DNA from: Streptomyces sp. ALI-76-A
Lineage (GTDB): Bacteria > Actinomycetota > Actinomycetes > Streptomycetales > Streptomycetaceae
Assembly (NCBI RefSeq): GCF_030287445.1
Contig: NZ_JASVWB010000002.1
Location: forward strand, 1,178,001-1,242,000
Direction of reading: 5' to 3'
Length of the DNA: 64,000 nucleotides
The notes beneath the pieces were generated by a model. That model made no database searches and was not told the DNA's origin. It worked only from the letters and a program-made list of their open reading frames with translations. Below, piece by piece: positions 25,180-33,019 of this stretch; position 1 is the first letter of the stretch; every line of letters begins with the position of its first letter. The translations under genes and the position numbers were made by a program.

Positions 25180-25773
25180 TCAGGCGCCTTCTCGGAGGTT
25201 GTCGAGCCGATGCTCAGTCAGCGCCAGTGCGACTTCGGACTGGCTGAGCGCGTGCTCGCCGTCCTGGATGAGCCACTGAAGACGCTGCACCGGCGGGGCG
25301 TCTGCTTCCTGGAGCGCCAGGTCACCGAGCTCGCGCAGCTCCGCGTACGCGCCCTGCAGCTGTTCCTCGTGGTGCGCCGACCGGACCCTGAGGCGGGCAA
25401 CCCGCTCTTTCCACCAGCCCACCCGCGACTCACGGTCGAGCGTGGTCTTCCCCTCAAGCCAGGCGCGGAGCTCGGACTGGTCGACGTCGCCGGGGAGCCC
25501 GGTGGCCAGGGGCCCCTCGGGTTCCGGCATGTCGATGGGAATGTGCGACAGCAGCACCGAGGGGGTCGTGTCGAGCGCGTAGGCGATCGCGACGAGGTCG
25601 TCGACGGTCACGGGGCGAGCGCATCGCTCCATCTCCGCAAGGGCGTCGACTGAGATCGGGTGATCGAGCATCCACAACACATAGGCCAGCTCGTCGATGG
25701 TCAGCTCGCGCAGCTGGCGGTAGTGGGTGATGGCGTCGGACACAGCAAGGGACGTGGGAAGGGACGACGGCAT
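25180..25773 (-). CDS. XRE-family-like regulator with C-terminal coiled coil
   Basis: The 197-residue protein starts at ATG 25773. Residues 10-75 form a Cro/C1-like HTH (LTIDELAYVLWMLDHPISVD, then TVDDLVAIAYALDTTPSVLL). After residue 115 the sequence is charged and helical (LEGKTTLDRESRVGWWKERV ... LQGAYAELRELGDLALQEAD), consistent with a dimerising coiled coil. It is the most likely regulator of the module, given the CCTAT/ATAGG repeats just downstream, at 26007-26055 and at 16150. No ligand domain is visible. Confidence 0.75.
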   Translation of the reverse strand: MPSSLPTSLAVSDAITHYRQLRELTIDELAYVLWMLDHPISVDALAEMERCARPVTVDDLVAIAYALDTTPSVLLSHIPIDMPEPEGPLATGLPGDVDQSELRAWLEGKTTLDRESRVGWWKERVARLRVRSAHHEEQLQGAYAELRELGDLALQEADAPPVQRLQWLIQDGEHALSQSEVALALTEHRLDNLREGA

Positions 25774-26006
25774 GCGTCGATCATAGGCGTGCTCGGCGCG
25801 ACCCCCGGGTGGGTTGTCACATAGTCCTGAGCCGTCGCCACATAGGCGCACGACAGATTCCGGGAGTCGTAGCCTCCGCGTTCCCTCAGGCCGAGGGCGG
25901 GTGCGACAAGAGGCACAGCTTGGCGAAAGAAGCTCAGGTCGGTCTTGTAGTCGCAGCCAGCTCCGCACTGTCCCGCACAGCGATGCCCATTGAGTCATAG
26001 TCGACT

Positions 26007-26055
26007 GCCTATTGAATAACAATCGGACTCGTGATTCGATAGGATCGCAATAGGC
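26007..26055. promoter_or_regulatory. Operator candidate with GCCTATTG inverted repeat
   Basis: GCCTATTG (26007-26014) and CAATAGGC (26048-26055) are perfect inverted arms 33 bp apart. Between them, CGATAGGATCGCAAT (26037-26051) is nearly identical to CGATAGGACGAGCAAT at 16199-16214 in front of the T4SS genes. The site lies upstream of the XRE regulator gene and may drive either strand. Confidence 0.5.
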
Positions 26056-26085
26056 GTTCGGTTCACTCTAGACAAGGCGGGCAAC

Positions 26086-26313
26086 ATGTTCGGGCGCGAC
26101 TCTTCCGCTGATTGCGGCGCAGTCGTGACCGAGCATGCCTCCTCGCTGAGTCGAGTGCGAGTCTCCACCGCCGCGTCTCGCGCAGTCTCGCTTCGTCCCA
26201 TTCCCATGGAGGCCATTCAGGTCGGAGCCACTGCCGCTGCATCCATCGCCTTGCGGCGCGATGCCATGACGACAACCCAGGCCTCGGTCGCACGCCGGAG
26301 GAAGGCCGCATAG
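26086..26313 (+). CDS. Doubtful small ORF
   Basis: A 75-residue frame beginning MFGRDSSADC with an AAGGCGGGCAAC ribosome-like site and lying just behind the operator-like repeat at 26007-26055. Composition is Ala/Arg/Ser-rich with no motif. The interval 26056-26464 otherwise holds only the promoter of the SH3-like protein gene. I rate coding as possible but unproven. Confidence 0.25.
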   Translation: MFGRDSSADCGAVVTEHASSLSRVRVSTAASRAVSLRPIPMEAIQVGATAAASIALRRDAMTTTQASVARRRKAA

Positions 26314-26464
26314 AACCGCCAGCGACTCGGACAGCCATGCCCACCGTCCGTGCACTGGCAGCGGCCCGTGCGACCCGATGCGCAGCCCGCCCGCATCACC
26401 GTGCGGCCGGTGGGGCGTCTCGCCCCGTCACCCATGTCCCCACCCCATGAATTGAAGGGATCCC

Positions 26465-26818
26465 ATGCGACTTCGTGCTCCCGCTCGACTTGCCGCCACG
26501 GCCATGCTTGCCCTGTCGGTGACCGCCGGCCTGGCCGCGACCACCGCCCCGGCCGCCACTGCGGCCGAGATGCCGTGCAAGCCGCGCGTCTACTACGAAA
26601 TCAACACCAACGCGGTGAACTTCAGGACCGGGCCGTCGACCGCCTACAAGTCCAAGGGCCTGCTCTACAAGGGCGACTGGGGCAAGAAGGTCGCCACCAA
26701 GGGCTCCTGGATCAAGCTCAAGCTCGGCCAGAAGTCCAGGACCGGGCTGGCCAAGAACACCACCGGCTGGGTCGCCAAGAAGTACGCCTACGACTGCGTC
26801 CCCATGCAGCTCGACTGA
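26465..26818 (+). CDS. Secreted SH3-like domain protein (first copy)
   Basis: A 117-residue precursor with a Sec signal peptide (RAPARLAATAMLALSVTAG, cleavage near TAA-EMP). The mature ~85 residues form a bacterial SH3-like fold: NTNAVNFRTGPSTAYKSKGL, then LYKGDWGKKVATKGSWIKLK and GWVAKKYAYDC. SH3_3 domains typically bind cell-wall peptides. Two cysteines (CKPR and YDCV) bracket the domain and may pair. A sister gene follows at 27071-27427 with the same RTGPSTAY...GLLY pattern. The high Lys content of this copy contrasts with its Arg-rich neighbours. Small secreted SH3 proteins in Streptomyces are poorly characterised. Confidence 0.85.
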   Translation: MRLRAPARLAATAMLALSVTAGLAATTAPAATAAEMPCKPRVYYEINTNAVNFRTGPSTAYKSKGLLYKGDWGKKVATKGSWIKLKLGQKSRTGLAKNTTGWVAKKYAYDCVPMQLD

Positions 26819-27070
26819 GCCGGCCGCGGCTCAGTCGATCCACGCCGGGCAACTCAAGGCGTCATCAGGCAGACATACGCCCCGCATCACTCACCAACGC
26901 ACCACTCCGCACCCCCACACAGCGCCCAGCACAGGACGCGCCTCTTCCCATGCCCGACAGGGCGGCCTCACGCCGCACTTCTGACGCAGGGGCCCCGGCC
27001 AGTGGCTACGCCCTGGCCGGGGACGGGGCGACGCCGTGCCCCCTCCTCCCTTTCGGAAGGTTGTTTCCCG

Positions 27071-27427
27071 ATGATCCGCAATCTCGCCCTCCGCTCGGTT
27101 GCGCCCGCCGCCCTCGCACTCGCGGCCGCTGCCACCCTGACCGTGGCCTCCGCTCCCGCCGCGCACGCCGTCGGTGAGAACAGCAAGTGCACCGTCAACT
27201 GGCCGAACTACGGCGCCACCGTGGCCAAGGCCGGCTGGAACTACCGCACAGGCCCATCCACCGCTTACGCCAGCCGCGGCCTCCTGTACCGGGGCGACAA
27301 GTTGACCGTGCTGTGCAGCCGCGGCAACTGGGACTACAGCCAGCTCACCCAGCGCTCCAAGTCCGGCATCCCCAAGGGGACCCGAGGCTGGGTGCGCGAC
27401 GACGGCCTCTACCAGCTGGCCGGCTGA
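27071..27427 (+). CDS. Secreted SH3-like domain protein (second copy)
   Basis: A 118-residue precursor, paralogue of the protein at 26465-26818. The signal peptide is NLALRSVAPAALALAAAA with AHA-VGE cleavage. The mature domain shows AGWNYRTGPSTAYASRGLLY, then RGDKLTVLCSRGNWDYSQLT and GTRGWVRDDGLYQL. ATG 27071 has a CTTTCGGAAGG ribosome site; the longer frame from 27002 lacks a signal. Divergence between the copies is high outside the core, so the duplication is old. Likely exported to the cell wall. A terminator follows. Confidence 0.87.
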   Translation: MIRNLALRSVAPAALALAAAATLTVASAPAAHAVGENSKCTVNWPNYGATVAKAGWNYRTGPSTAYASRGLLYRGDKLTVLCSRGNWDYSQLTQRSKSGIPKGTRGWVRDDGLYQLAG

Positions 27428-27505
27428 CCGGCCCGGCCCCTCGCTTCCATCCCCTGGGGCGACATCCCCGCGTCCTTCCGGAGCGGGCGCTGGCCCGGCT
27501 GCTCA

Positions 27506-27540
27506 GTGGGGGCGTCGTCCGCCCACGGCGACGCCCCCAC
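27506..27540 (+). terminator. Terminator hairpin after the second SH3-like gene
   Basis: GTGGGGGCGTCG and CGACGCCCCCAC form a perfect 12-bp stem with an 11-base loop, 79 bp after the stop and 90 bp before the MFS start. Confidence 0.65.
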
Positions 27541-27629
27541 GCTCCGCCCTTCCCGTCCGGCGCCCGAACCAGCTGACGCCGGCCGCCCCCACCAGGAAAC
27601 GTCTCGCCCCTGCTTTCCCCGGAGCGTCC

Positions 27630-28910
27630 GTGTCAGCCACCACCATGCCCGTCTCCACCGCCAAGGACGCCGAACCGTCCCGACCGCGGCCCTGGCCGCC
27701 GACGATCTGGGCACTGCTCGTCATCACCCTGGTGGCGCGCGGCTTCGGCTTCGCCTATCCCTTCCTCAGCTATCACCTCAAGGACCTGGGCTACACCACC
27801 GCCGCTGTCGGCCATGCCCTCGCGGTCTTCGGCATCGGATGGCTCGTCGGCCAGCTGCTCACCGGCTGGGCCGCCGACCGGCTCGGCCGGCGCCGCACCC
27901 TCGTGGCCGCCATGCTCACAGCCGCCGTCTGCCTGCCCGTGATGTCCCAGGCACACGCGTTCGCCGCCGTGTGCACCGGAGCCCTGATCGCGGGCATCGT
28001 GTACGACGCGCCGAGGCCGGTTGTCTCCGCGGCCATCGCCGACCTCATCGCCGACGACGGACAGCGCGCCGCCGTCAACGGCTGGCGCCACGGGGCCGTG
28101 AACATCGGCGCGGCGATCACCGGCGCGGTAGGCGGCCTGCTGGCCGGACAGCTTGGCTTCCCGGTGCTGTTCTGGTTCAACGCCGCCACCTGCGCGGCCT
28201 GTGCCCTGCTCGCCCATCGCTACCTCGACGACGACACCCCGGCCGCCTCGGCCCGCCCCAGCGAGCCCGCCGCGCGCACCCCGCTGCGCTCGGCCGTGCG
28301 CGACGCCCGCCTGTGGCTGCTGTGGATGGCTAGTGTGGCCGCCCTGACCTGCGCTGCCGGCATGTTCACCGTGCTGCCGCTGCTGATGGAGGACGACGGG
28401 CTCGCCGCCGACGCCTACGGATGGACACAGGTCGCCAACGCCGGCGCCGTCGTCGTGCTCACCCCGCTGCTCAACCCGTGGCTGCGGCGCCGCTGCGACG
28501 GTTCCCAGCCGGTCACCGGCCTGCTCGCCGTCGGATCGCTCCTGCTGGGCGCGGGCATGGGCAGCGCAGGCCTCGCCGACACCACGGCGGGCTACAGCCT
28601 CGCCGTGGCGGCGGCCGTCCCCGGGGAGATCGTCTTCTTCATCGCCGCCAACGACATCGTCACCAAGATCTCGCCCGTACACGCCCGTGGTCTGTACGCC
28701 GGGATCTGGGGTTCAACCCTCGCCGTCGCCGTGATCATCGCCCCGGTTCTCGCGGCCGTGTCCCTGACCTCGGGCGGTGGGGTTCTCGCCGCGCTTACCA
28801 CCCTTGCCGCCGGTGCCATGGGCGCAGCCCTGTGCCTGCCGCTCGCGGGCCTCACCCAGCGCCGCACCGCCTCCCGTGTGACCGCCGTCCCTGTCCCCGC
28901 CGCTACCTGA
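27630..28910 (+). CDS. MFS exporter
   Basis: A 426-residue twelve-helix transporter. LTGWAADRLGRRRTLVAAML (residues about 75-95) is the canonical MFS loop 2-3 motif (GxxaDrxGRrr), and a related PRPVVSAAIADLI stretch follows helix 4. GTG 27630 is the annotated start; ATG 27645 is possible. It is the first of three MFS genes in the 27.6-33 kb block, which suggests export of a product or import of a substrate for the neighbouring EgtD-like and ATP-grasp enzymes. It is not closely related to the transporter at 29032. Confidence 0.9.
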   Translation: MSATTMPVSTAKDAEPSRPRPWPPTIWALLVITLVARGFGFAYPFLSYHLKDLGYTTAAVGHALAVFGIGWLVGQLLTGWAADRLGRRRTLVAAMLTAAVCLPVMSQAHAFAAVCTGALIAGIVYDAPRPVVSAAIADLIADDGQRAAVNGWRHGAVNIGAAITGAVGGLLAGQLGFPVLFWFNAATCAACALLAHRYLDDDTPAASARPSEPAARTPLRSAVRDARLWLLWMASVAALTCAAGMFTVLPLLMEDDGLAADAYGWTQVANAGAVVVLTPLLNPWLRRRCDGSQPVTGLLAVGSLLLGAGMGSAGLADTTAGYSLAVAAAVPGEIVFFIAANDIVTKISPVHARGLYAGIWGSTLAVAVIIAPVLAAVSLTSGGGVLAALTTLAAGAMGAALCLPLAGLTQRRTASRVTAVPVPAAT

Positions 28911-28933
28911 CCGCCGAACCGGAGAACCGGACC

Positions 28934-29035
28934 ATGAGACACAGCACCACATGCCCCAACTCCTGGGCAGCACCGCACAGATGGCCACCTGTTTCGACAG
29001 CCCGGCCCACGCCCGCGCCGGGGGCAGGCCGATGA
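28934..29035 (+). CDS. Short ORF coupled to the following MFS gene
   Basis: A 33-codon frame beginning MRHSTTCPNSWAAP behind an AACCGGAGAACCGGACC leader. It ends in a stop that overlaps the next start (ATGA at 29032). It contains several Ser/Thr, one Cys and many Pro. It may be a leader that couples translation of the transporter, or a genuine peptide. The length and overlap argue for function; composition gives no family. Confidence 0.35.
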   Translation: MRHSTTCPNSWAAPHRWPPVSTARPTPAPGAGR

Positions 29036-30201
29036 CTGCGATCGCTCCGGCCGAGCAGTCCGCACCGCCGACGGGCGACCGACGGCTGCTGCTCGGAGTC
29101 TTCGCCGTGATGGGCCTCGTCATGGCGGTCTGGGGCACGAGGATGCCCTCAGTGCAGAGGGTGGCCAACCTTGGGACGGGCCATCTGTCACTCGTTCTTC
29201 TCGGCGCCGCAGCCGGCATGGTCGCCGGGCTCCAGCTCGGCGGGCGCCTGGCCGACCGGCACGGTCCCTCCCGACTGCTGGTCGTCCCCGCCGTCATCTT
29301 CGGCCTCGCCCTGGCTCTCCTCGGCCAGTGCCGCACGCTGCCGACCCTGATCGCGGCTGCCGTCGTCTTCGGCTTCGCACACGGGCTGCTTGACGTCGGC
29401 TGCAACGTATCTGCCGTTCACTGCGAGATCGCCTTCCAGCGGTCGATCATGTCCGGGCTGCACGCCGCCTACTCGATCGGTGCTCTGTGCGGGGCCGCGC
29501 TCGCAGCCGTGACCACCTGGATGTCCCACGAGGTGCTGTTCGCGATGGTCGGTGCCTTCACGGTGCTCGCCGCTGCCACCGCCGTTCCGGCCGTACGAAC
29601 GGCCACCTCCCTCGACCACGCACCCGAGCGTCCCGAAGCGGTTCCGGACGAGGCAAAGCCGGCGCAGACCTCCCACACCAAGGTGTGGCTGCTCGGTGCC
29701 CTGGCCGCTGCGTGCCTGCTAGCCGAGGGCGCCGCCGCCGACTGGTCGGCAGTGCACCTGCACTCCCTCAACAGCTCCGAGGCAACAGCGGCGGCCGCCT
29801 ACGCCCTCTACAGCGCCGCCATGGCCGTAGGCCGGCTCGTGGGCGACCGGCTGACCGGCCGCTACGGAGCACCCGCCCTGGTACGCGCCGGCGCCACCCT
29901 CGCCGCCGCCGGACTCGGCGCTGCACTGATCGCCGGCAGCGCCCCGGCCGCCCTGCTCGGCTGGATGGCCCTCGGAGCCGGCCTGTCCACGGCCATGCCG
30001 GCCCTCATCACAGCCGCCGGACGGGGAGGACCACGCGCCGTGGGCACCGTCGCCACCATCGGCTACCTCGGCCTGCTCGCCGGACCGGCCGCCATCGGGG
30101 CGATCGCCTCGCTCACCAGCCTGACCACCGCGCTGGCCCTGCTCGTCGTCCTGACCGCGACCGTCGCTTTCGTCTCCCACCGAGCCCTGGAGTCCCGTTG
30201 A
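29032..30201 (+). CDS. MFS transporter (YbjJ-like), paralogue of the one at 8753
   Basis: From ATG 29032 (GGGGGCAGGCC upstream) the protein is 389 residues with twelve helices. MAVWGTRMPSVQRVANLGTG at the N-terminus, GGRLADRHGPSRLLVVPAV at loop 2-3 and AAADWSAVHLHSLNSSEATA in the second half match the YbjJ-like subgroup. The protein at 8753-10012 has the same blocks. The gene overlaps the preceding short ORF and, by TTGA at 30198, the HAD gene, so three frames are translated in tandem. Such transporters often pump small polar metabolites. Substrate unknown. Confidence 0.9.
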   Translation: MTAIAPAEQSAPPTGDRRLLLGVFAVMGLVMAVWGTRMPSVQRVANLGTGHLSLVLLGAAAGMVAGLQLGGRLADRHGPSRLLVVPAVIFGLALALLGQCRTLPTLIAAAVVFGFAHGLLDVGCNVSAVHCEIAFQRSIMSGLHAAYSIGALCGAALAAVTTWMSHEVLFAMVGAFTVLAAATAVPAVRTATSLDHAPERPEAVPDEAKPAQTSHTKVWLLGALAAACLLAEGAAADWSAVHLHSLNSSEATAAAAYALYSAAMAVGRLVGDRLTGRYGAPALVRAGATLAAAGLGAALIAGSAPAALLGWMALGAGLSTAMPALITAAGRGGPRAVGTVATIGYLGLLAGPAAIGAIASLTSLTTALALLVVLTATVAFVSHRALESR

Positions 30202-30893
30202 CCTCTTCCCAGCCCACCACCCCCAGCGGCGCCGGCCTCGAGGCCGTGATCCTCGACTACAACGGGGTCATCGGCCGCCAGCCCGGCCCGCCCCAGTGGG
30301 CCCGGCTCGCCGAACTCGCGGGCTGGCACCCCCAGGAGACCCCCGCCTTCCAACAGGCCTTCTGGCAGCGGCGGGAGCCCTACGACCAGGGCATCGCCAC
30401 CACCCACACGTTCTGGAGCGGACTGCTGCGCAACGGGCGCACCGCGCCTGCGGGCAGCACCCTCCTGGCCGCCCTCGCAAGCGCCGACCTCGACATGTGG
30501 ACCGCCACGGACCCCGCCGTGCTGGACCTCCTGCGCACAGCCCACGCCACCGGGCTGCGCCTCGTACTCCTGTCCAACGCGCCCAAACCGCTGGCAAATG
30601 CCCTCGACGACGCCGAATGGTGCGCCACCTTGTTCAGCCGGACCGTCTACTCCGCCCGCATCGGAGTGAACAAGCCCCACAAGCGGGCCTACGAGGCAGC
30701 GCTCGAGGCCGCCGGAATGCCCCAGCCCTCAAAGACCCTGTTCGTCGACGACCGGCTGGACAACGTCGAAGCCGCCGAGCAACTCGGCCTGCAAACCCTG
30801 CACTACACCGGCGACCCGGCCGCACTCGCCCGCCGGCTTCCCCGGCCGCCCGCCATCACACACCCGGCAGCCGACCTCACCACGAGCGCATGA
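30198..30893 (+). CDS. HAD-superfamily hydrolase with altered motif I
   Basis: A 231-residue HAD protein. The nucleophile motif is LDYNGVIG (D20), where the usual second Asp (DxD) is Asn 22; that residue normally acts as acid/base. Motif II LLSNAP, motif III GVNKP and motif IV LFVDDRLDNVEAAE are intact. The Asn is shared by some HAD-IA members (DFNGVL types), so activity may persist with modified chemistry or regulatory binding. TTG 30198 overlaps the MFS stop. It belongs to the operon of transporters and could dephosphorylate a pathway intermediate. Confidence 0.88.
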   Translation: MTSSQPTTPSGAGLEAVILDYNGVIGRQPGPPQWARLAELAGWHPQETPAFQQAFWQRREPYDQGIATTHTFWSGLLRNGRTAPAGSTLLAALASADLDMWTATDPAVLDLLRTAHATGLRLVLLSNAPKPLANALDDAEWCATLFSRTVYSARIGVNKPHKRAYEAALEAAGMPQPSKTLFVDDRLDNVEAAEQLGLQTLHYTGDPAALARRLPRPPAITHPAADLTTSA

Positions 30894-31091
30894 CCCCCCT
30901 CGCGACACCCTCCCGCCAGCCCGGCACCTGCTGCATCCCGATCACCGAACCAGAGATCCGACCATGACCATGACCGCCCTGCACCCCAACTTTCGTGCCG
31001 TGACGTGCACGTGGCACTCCTCGGTGGTCGGACTCCCCGCCGAGCGGCACGCCGCCACCCCCTTCCACACCCGCTCGTGGGCCTCTCCACC

Positions 31092-31187
31092 ATGTCCTGC
31101 GGCGTCCTGGGCGCCGCGGTGTGCCTGCCGCTCGGCCTGCTCCTTCGCCGGGCCCGCGCACCGAAACAGGCGCCTCTTTTCACGTGA
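31092..31187 (+). pseudogene. Possible MFS-like C-terminal remnant
   Basis: The interval 30894-31210 holds no complete gene. One forward frame reads GLSTMSCGVLGAAVCLPLGL, then LLRRARAPKQAPLFT and a stop at 31185-31187. The hydrophobic helix plus basic tail resembles the end of the MFS protein at 27630 (GAMGAALCLPLAGLTQRR), so it may be a displaced fragment of such a gene. Confidence 0.3.
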
Positions 31188-31210
31188 AGTCAATCCTTGG
31201 AAGGAACTCT

Positions 31211-31596
31211 GTGTCCGTCTCACGCTTCGTCAAACACACGGTGCCCGTCGCTCTGGGCGGTGCGCTCGCCACCATCGCGCCACCACCCCGGCCTCCGCGG
31301 CGAGCTCCGGCTACGTCTACTCCAGCGGCCGCGGTGCCGAGGGCTGGTACTACTACGGCAACGGCCGGGTCTATGCGAACGACATCAAGGCCGACGGTTT
31401 TGCGTCTGTCACCCAGGTCTTCGCCGACGACAGCCGTCGCCTCCTCGTCAGCGTCCAGGACTCCGGGGCCAATAACGGGATCAGCGGGAAGACACCTGTC
31501 CTTTTCGAGGGTTATCACAGGATCCGGGCGTGCGTTTACAAGACCGGTCACGCGCCCACGAAGTGCGGCGCGATGACCCGCTGGTACGTCGACTGA
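31211..31596 (+). pseudogene. Small secreted protein gene with a single-base frameshift
   Basis: GTG 31211 with an AAGGAACT ribosome site opens a signal peptide (SVSRFVKHTVPVALGGALAT). The frame is lost near 31280, where GCGCCACC probably should read GCGGCCACC. The next frame supplies the end of the signal (TTPASAASS) and the mature domain GYVYSSGRGAEGWYYYGN, VTQVFADDSRRLLVSVQDSG and RACVYKTGHAPTKCGAMTRW, ending at 31596. Two cysteines probably pair. The mature region is intact and protein-like, so this may be a recent mutation or a base-calling error. Its fold is not one I recognise. Confidence 0.6.
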
Positions 31597-31721
31597 CCTG
31601 TGGGTCCATCGGCTGACCCCTCTGCTCCCGGCCCGGGCCGGGTCCTCGTCTCACCGTTTCCGTTCCGTTCGGATCCGCCGGACCACCATTCCTTCTTCCT
31701 GGCCCGCTCGGGAGTTCACCT

Positions 31722-32996
31722 GTGCAGCAGCCCACTTCACGGCCGGTCACCGGCGCCTCGTCCGGACCTGCTGTGGCCGTCCTCGGTTCCACGGTTGAGC
31801 CGCCGAGGCGTCCGGTGCCTGTCGGGTACCGCGATGTCCTGCGGGTGCCCTGCGCGGCGCGTCTGCTGGCCGGGACGCTCATCGGACGCCTTCCCAACGG
31901 GATGGCCCCGCTCGCGATAGTGATCGGAGCTCGCAGCTCTGGTGCGGCGGTCAGCGCGGCTCTGGCCGCCTTGTACCTGGTGGCCAGCGCGGTCGGCGGT
32001 CCGCTGATCGGCCGTCTGGCCGACCGGTACGGACAGACGCTCCCGTTCTCCGCAGCCACCGTGCTGAGCACAGCCGCCCTCGTCGGCGTGGCAGTTGGGT
32101 CTCAGCACCCGTGGTGGGCGATAGCCGGCGTTGCGGTCGCCGGGGCGGCCAAAGCTCCGCTTGAGGCAGGGTTGAGGGCGTTGTTCGGAACGGGGTCCTT
32201 CATGCCGAGCCGCGCCCACCAGCGAACGGCGCTGTCGCTGGAGGCAGCGGCTCAAGAAATGATCTACGTCGTGGGGCCGCTGCTGGTGGCGGGGATCGTC
32301 ATGGTGTCCTCGGCATTCGACGCGCTGGTGGCGACGGCCGCTCTCGGTGCCGTCGGCACCGCTCTGGTCGTGACGACGCCGGCCTCCCGGACGTGGACCA
32401 CCGTCCGCCTCCACAGGTCCGACTGGCGGGGTCCGCTCAGGTCCCCGCAGTTGCGCGGGTTGTACCTGGCCATGGTGGGCGTCGGTATCCCCCTCGGCGC
32501 CCTCACTCCCCTCGCGGTATCGGCCGCCGCCGAGTACGGCACACCGTGGCTGTCCGGAGCCCTCCCGGCCGTGCTGTCCCTCGGTGCCGTCGTCGGCGGA
32601 CTCCTGTACGGGGCGCGGCTGTGGCCGGGCACAGCAGTTCAGCACCTGATCGTCCTGTGCTCGGCTTTTGCAGGGGGCTGGCTGCTGATCACTCTGGCGG
32701 CCAGCCCCACAACGGCGCTGGCCGGCACGGTCGTCCCGGGCCTGGTGATAGCGCCGCTCCTGGGCGTCGCCTTCGCGGTCACGGGCGATCTGGCCCCGGC
32801 CGGCACCGCGACGGAGGCGCAAGCGCTCTTGGTGGCCGCGCTGGATGTGGGGTGCGCCGCGGGCGCCGCGGCGGCGGGCCTGGCACCGACCGCAGGGCTG
32901 CTGCCGGCCGGCGCCGCGGGCGCAGCCCTCATCCTCGTCGCCGCCCGCCGCCGTCTGAGCGTGACCGGTCGCCGTCCGCCCCTGCCCGTGTCCTGA
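31722..32996 (+). CDS. MFS transporter
   Basis: A 424-residue transporter starting at GTG 31722. GGPLIGRLADRYGQTLPFSA (about 90-109) is the loop 2-3 motif; eleven or twelve helices can be placed. The N-terminal ~40 residues are soluble and Pro/Arg-rich. It lies directly upstream (23 bp) of the EgtD-like gene, in the same direction, so the two are probably one transcript. This is the best candidate exporter of the methylated product. Distantly related to the other two MFS proteins of the block. Confidence 0.88.
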   Translation: MQQPTSRPVTGASSGPAVAVLGSTVEPPRRPVPVGYRDVLRVPCAARLLAGTLIGRLPNGMAPLAIVIGARSSGAAVSAALAALYLVASAVGGPLIGRLADRYGQTLPFSAATVLSTAALVGVAVGSQHPWWAIAGVAVAGAAKAPLEAGLRALFGTGSFMPSRAHQRTALSLEAAAQEMIYVVGPLLVAGIVMVSSAFDALVATAALGAVGTALVVTTPASRTWTTVRLHRSDWRGPLRSPQLRGLYLAMVGVGIPLGALTPLAVSAAAEYGTPWLSGALPAVLSLGAVVGGLLYGARLWPGTAVQHLIVLCSAFAGGWLLITLAASPTTALAGTVVPGLVIAPLLGVAFAVTGDLAPAGTATEAQALLVAALDVGCAAGAAAAGLAPTAGLLPAGAAGAALILVAARRRLSVTGRRPPLPVS

Positions 32997-33019
32997 CCCC
33001 GTCTCAAGGGAGCTTTGTC

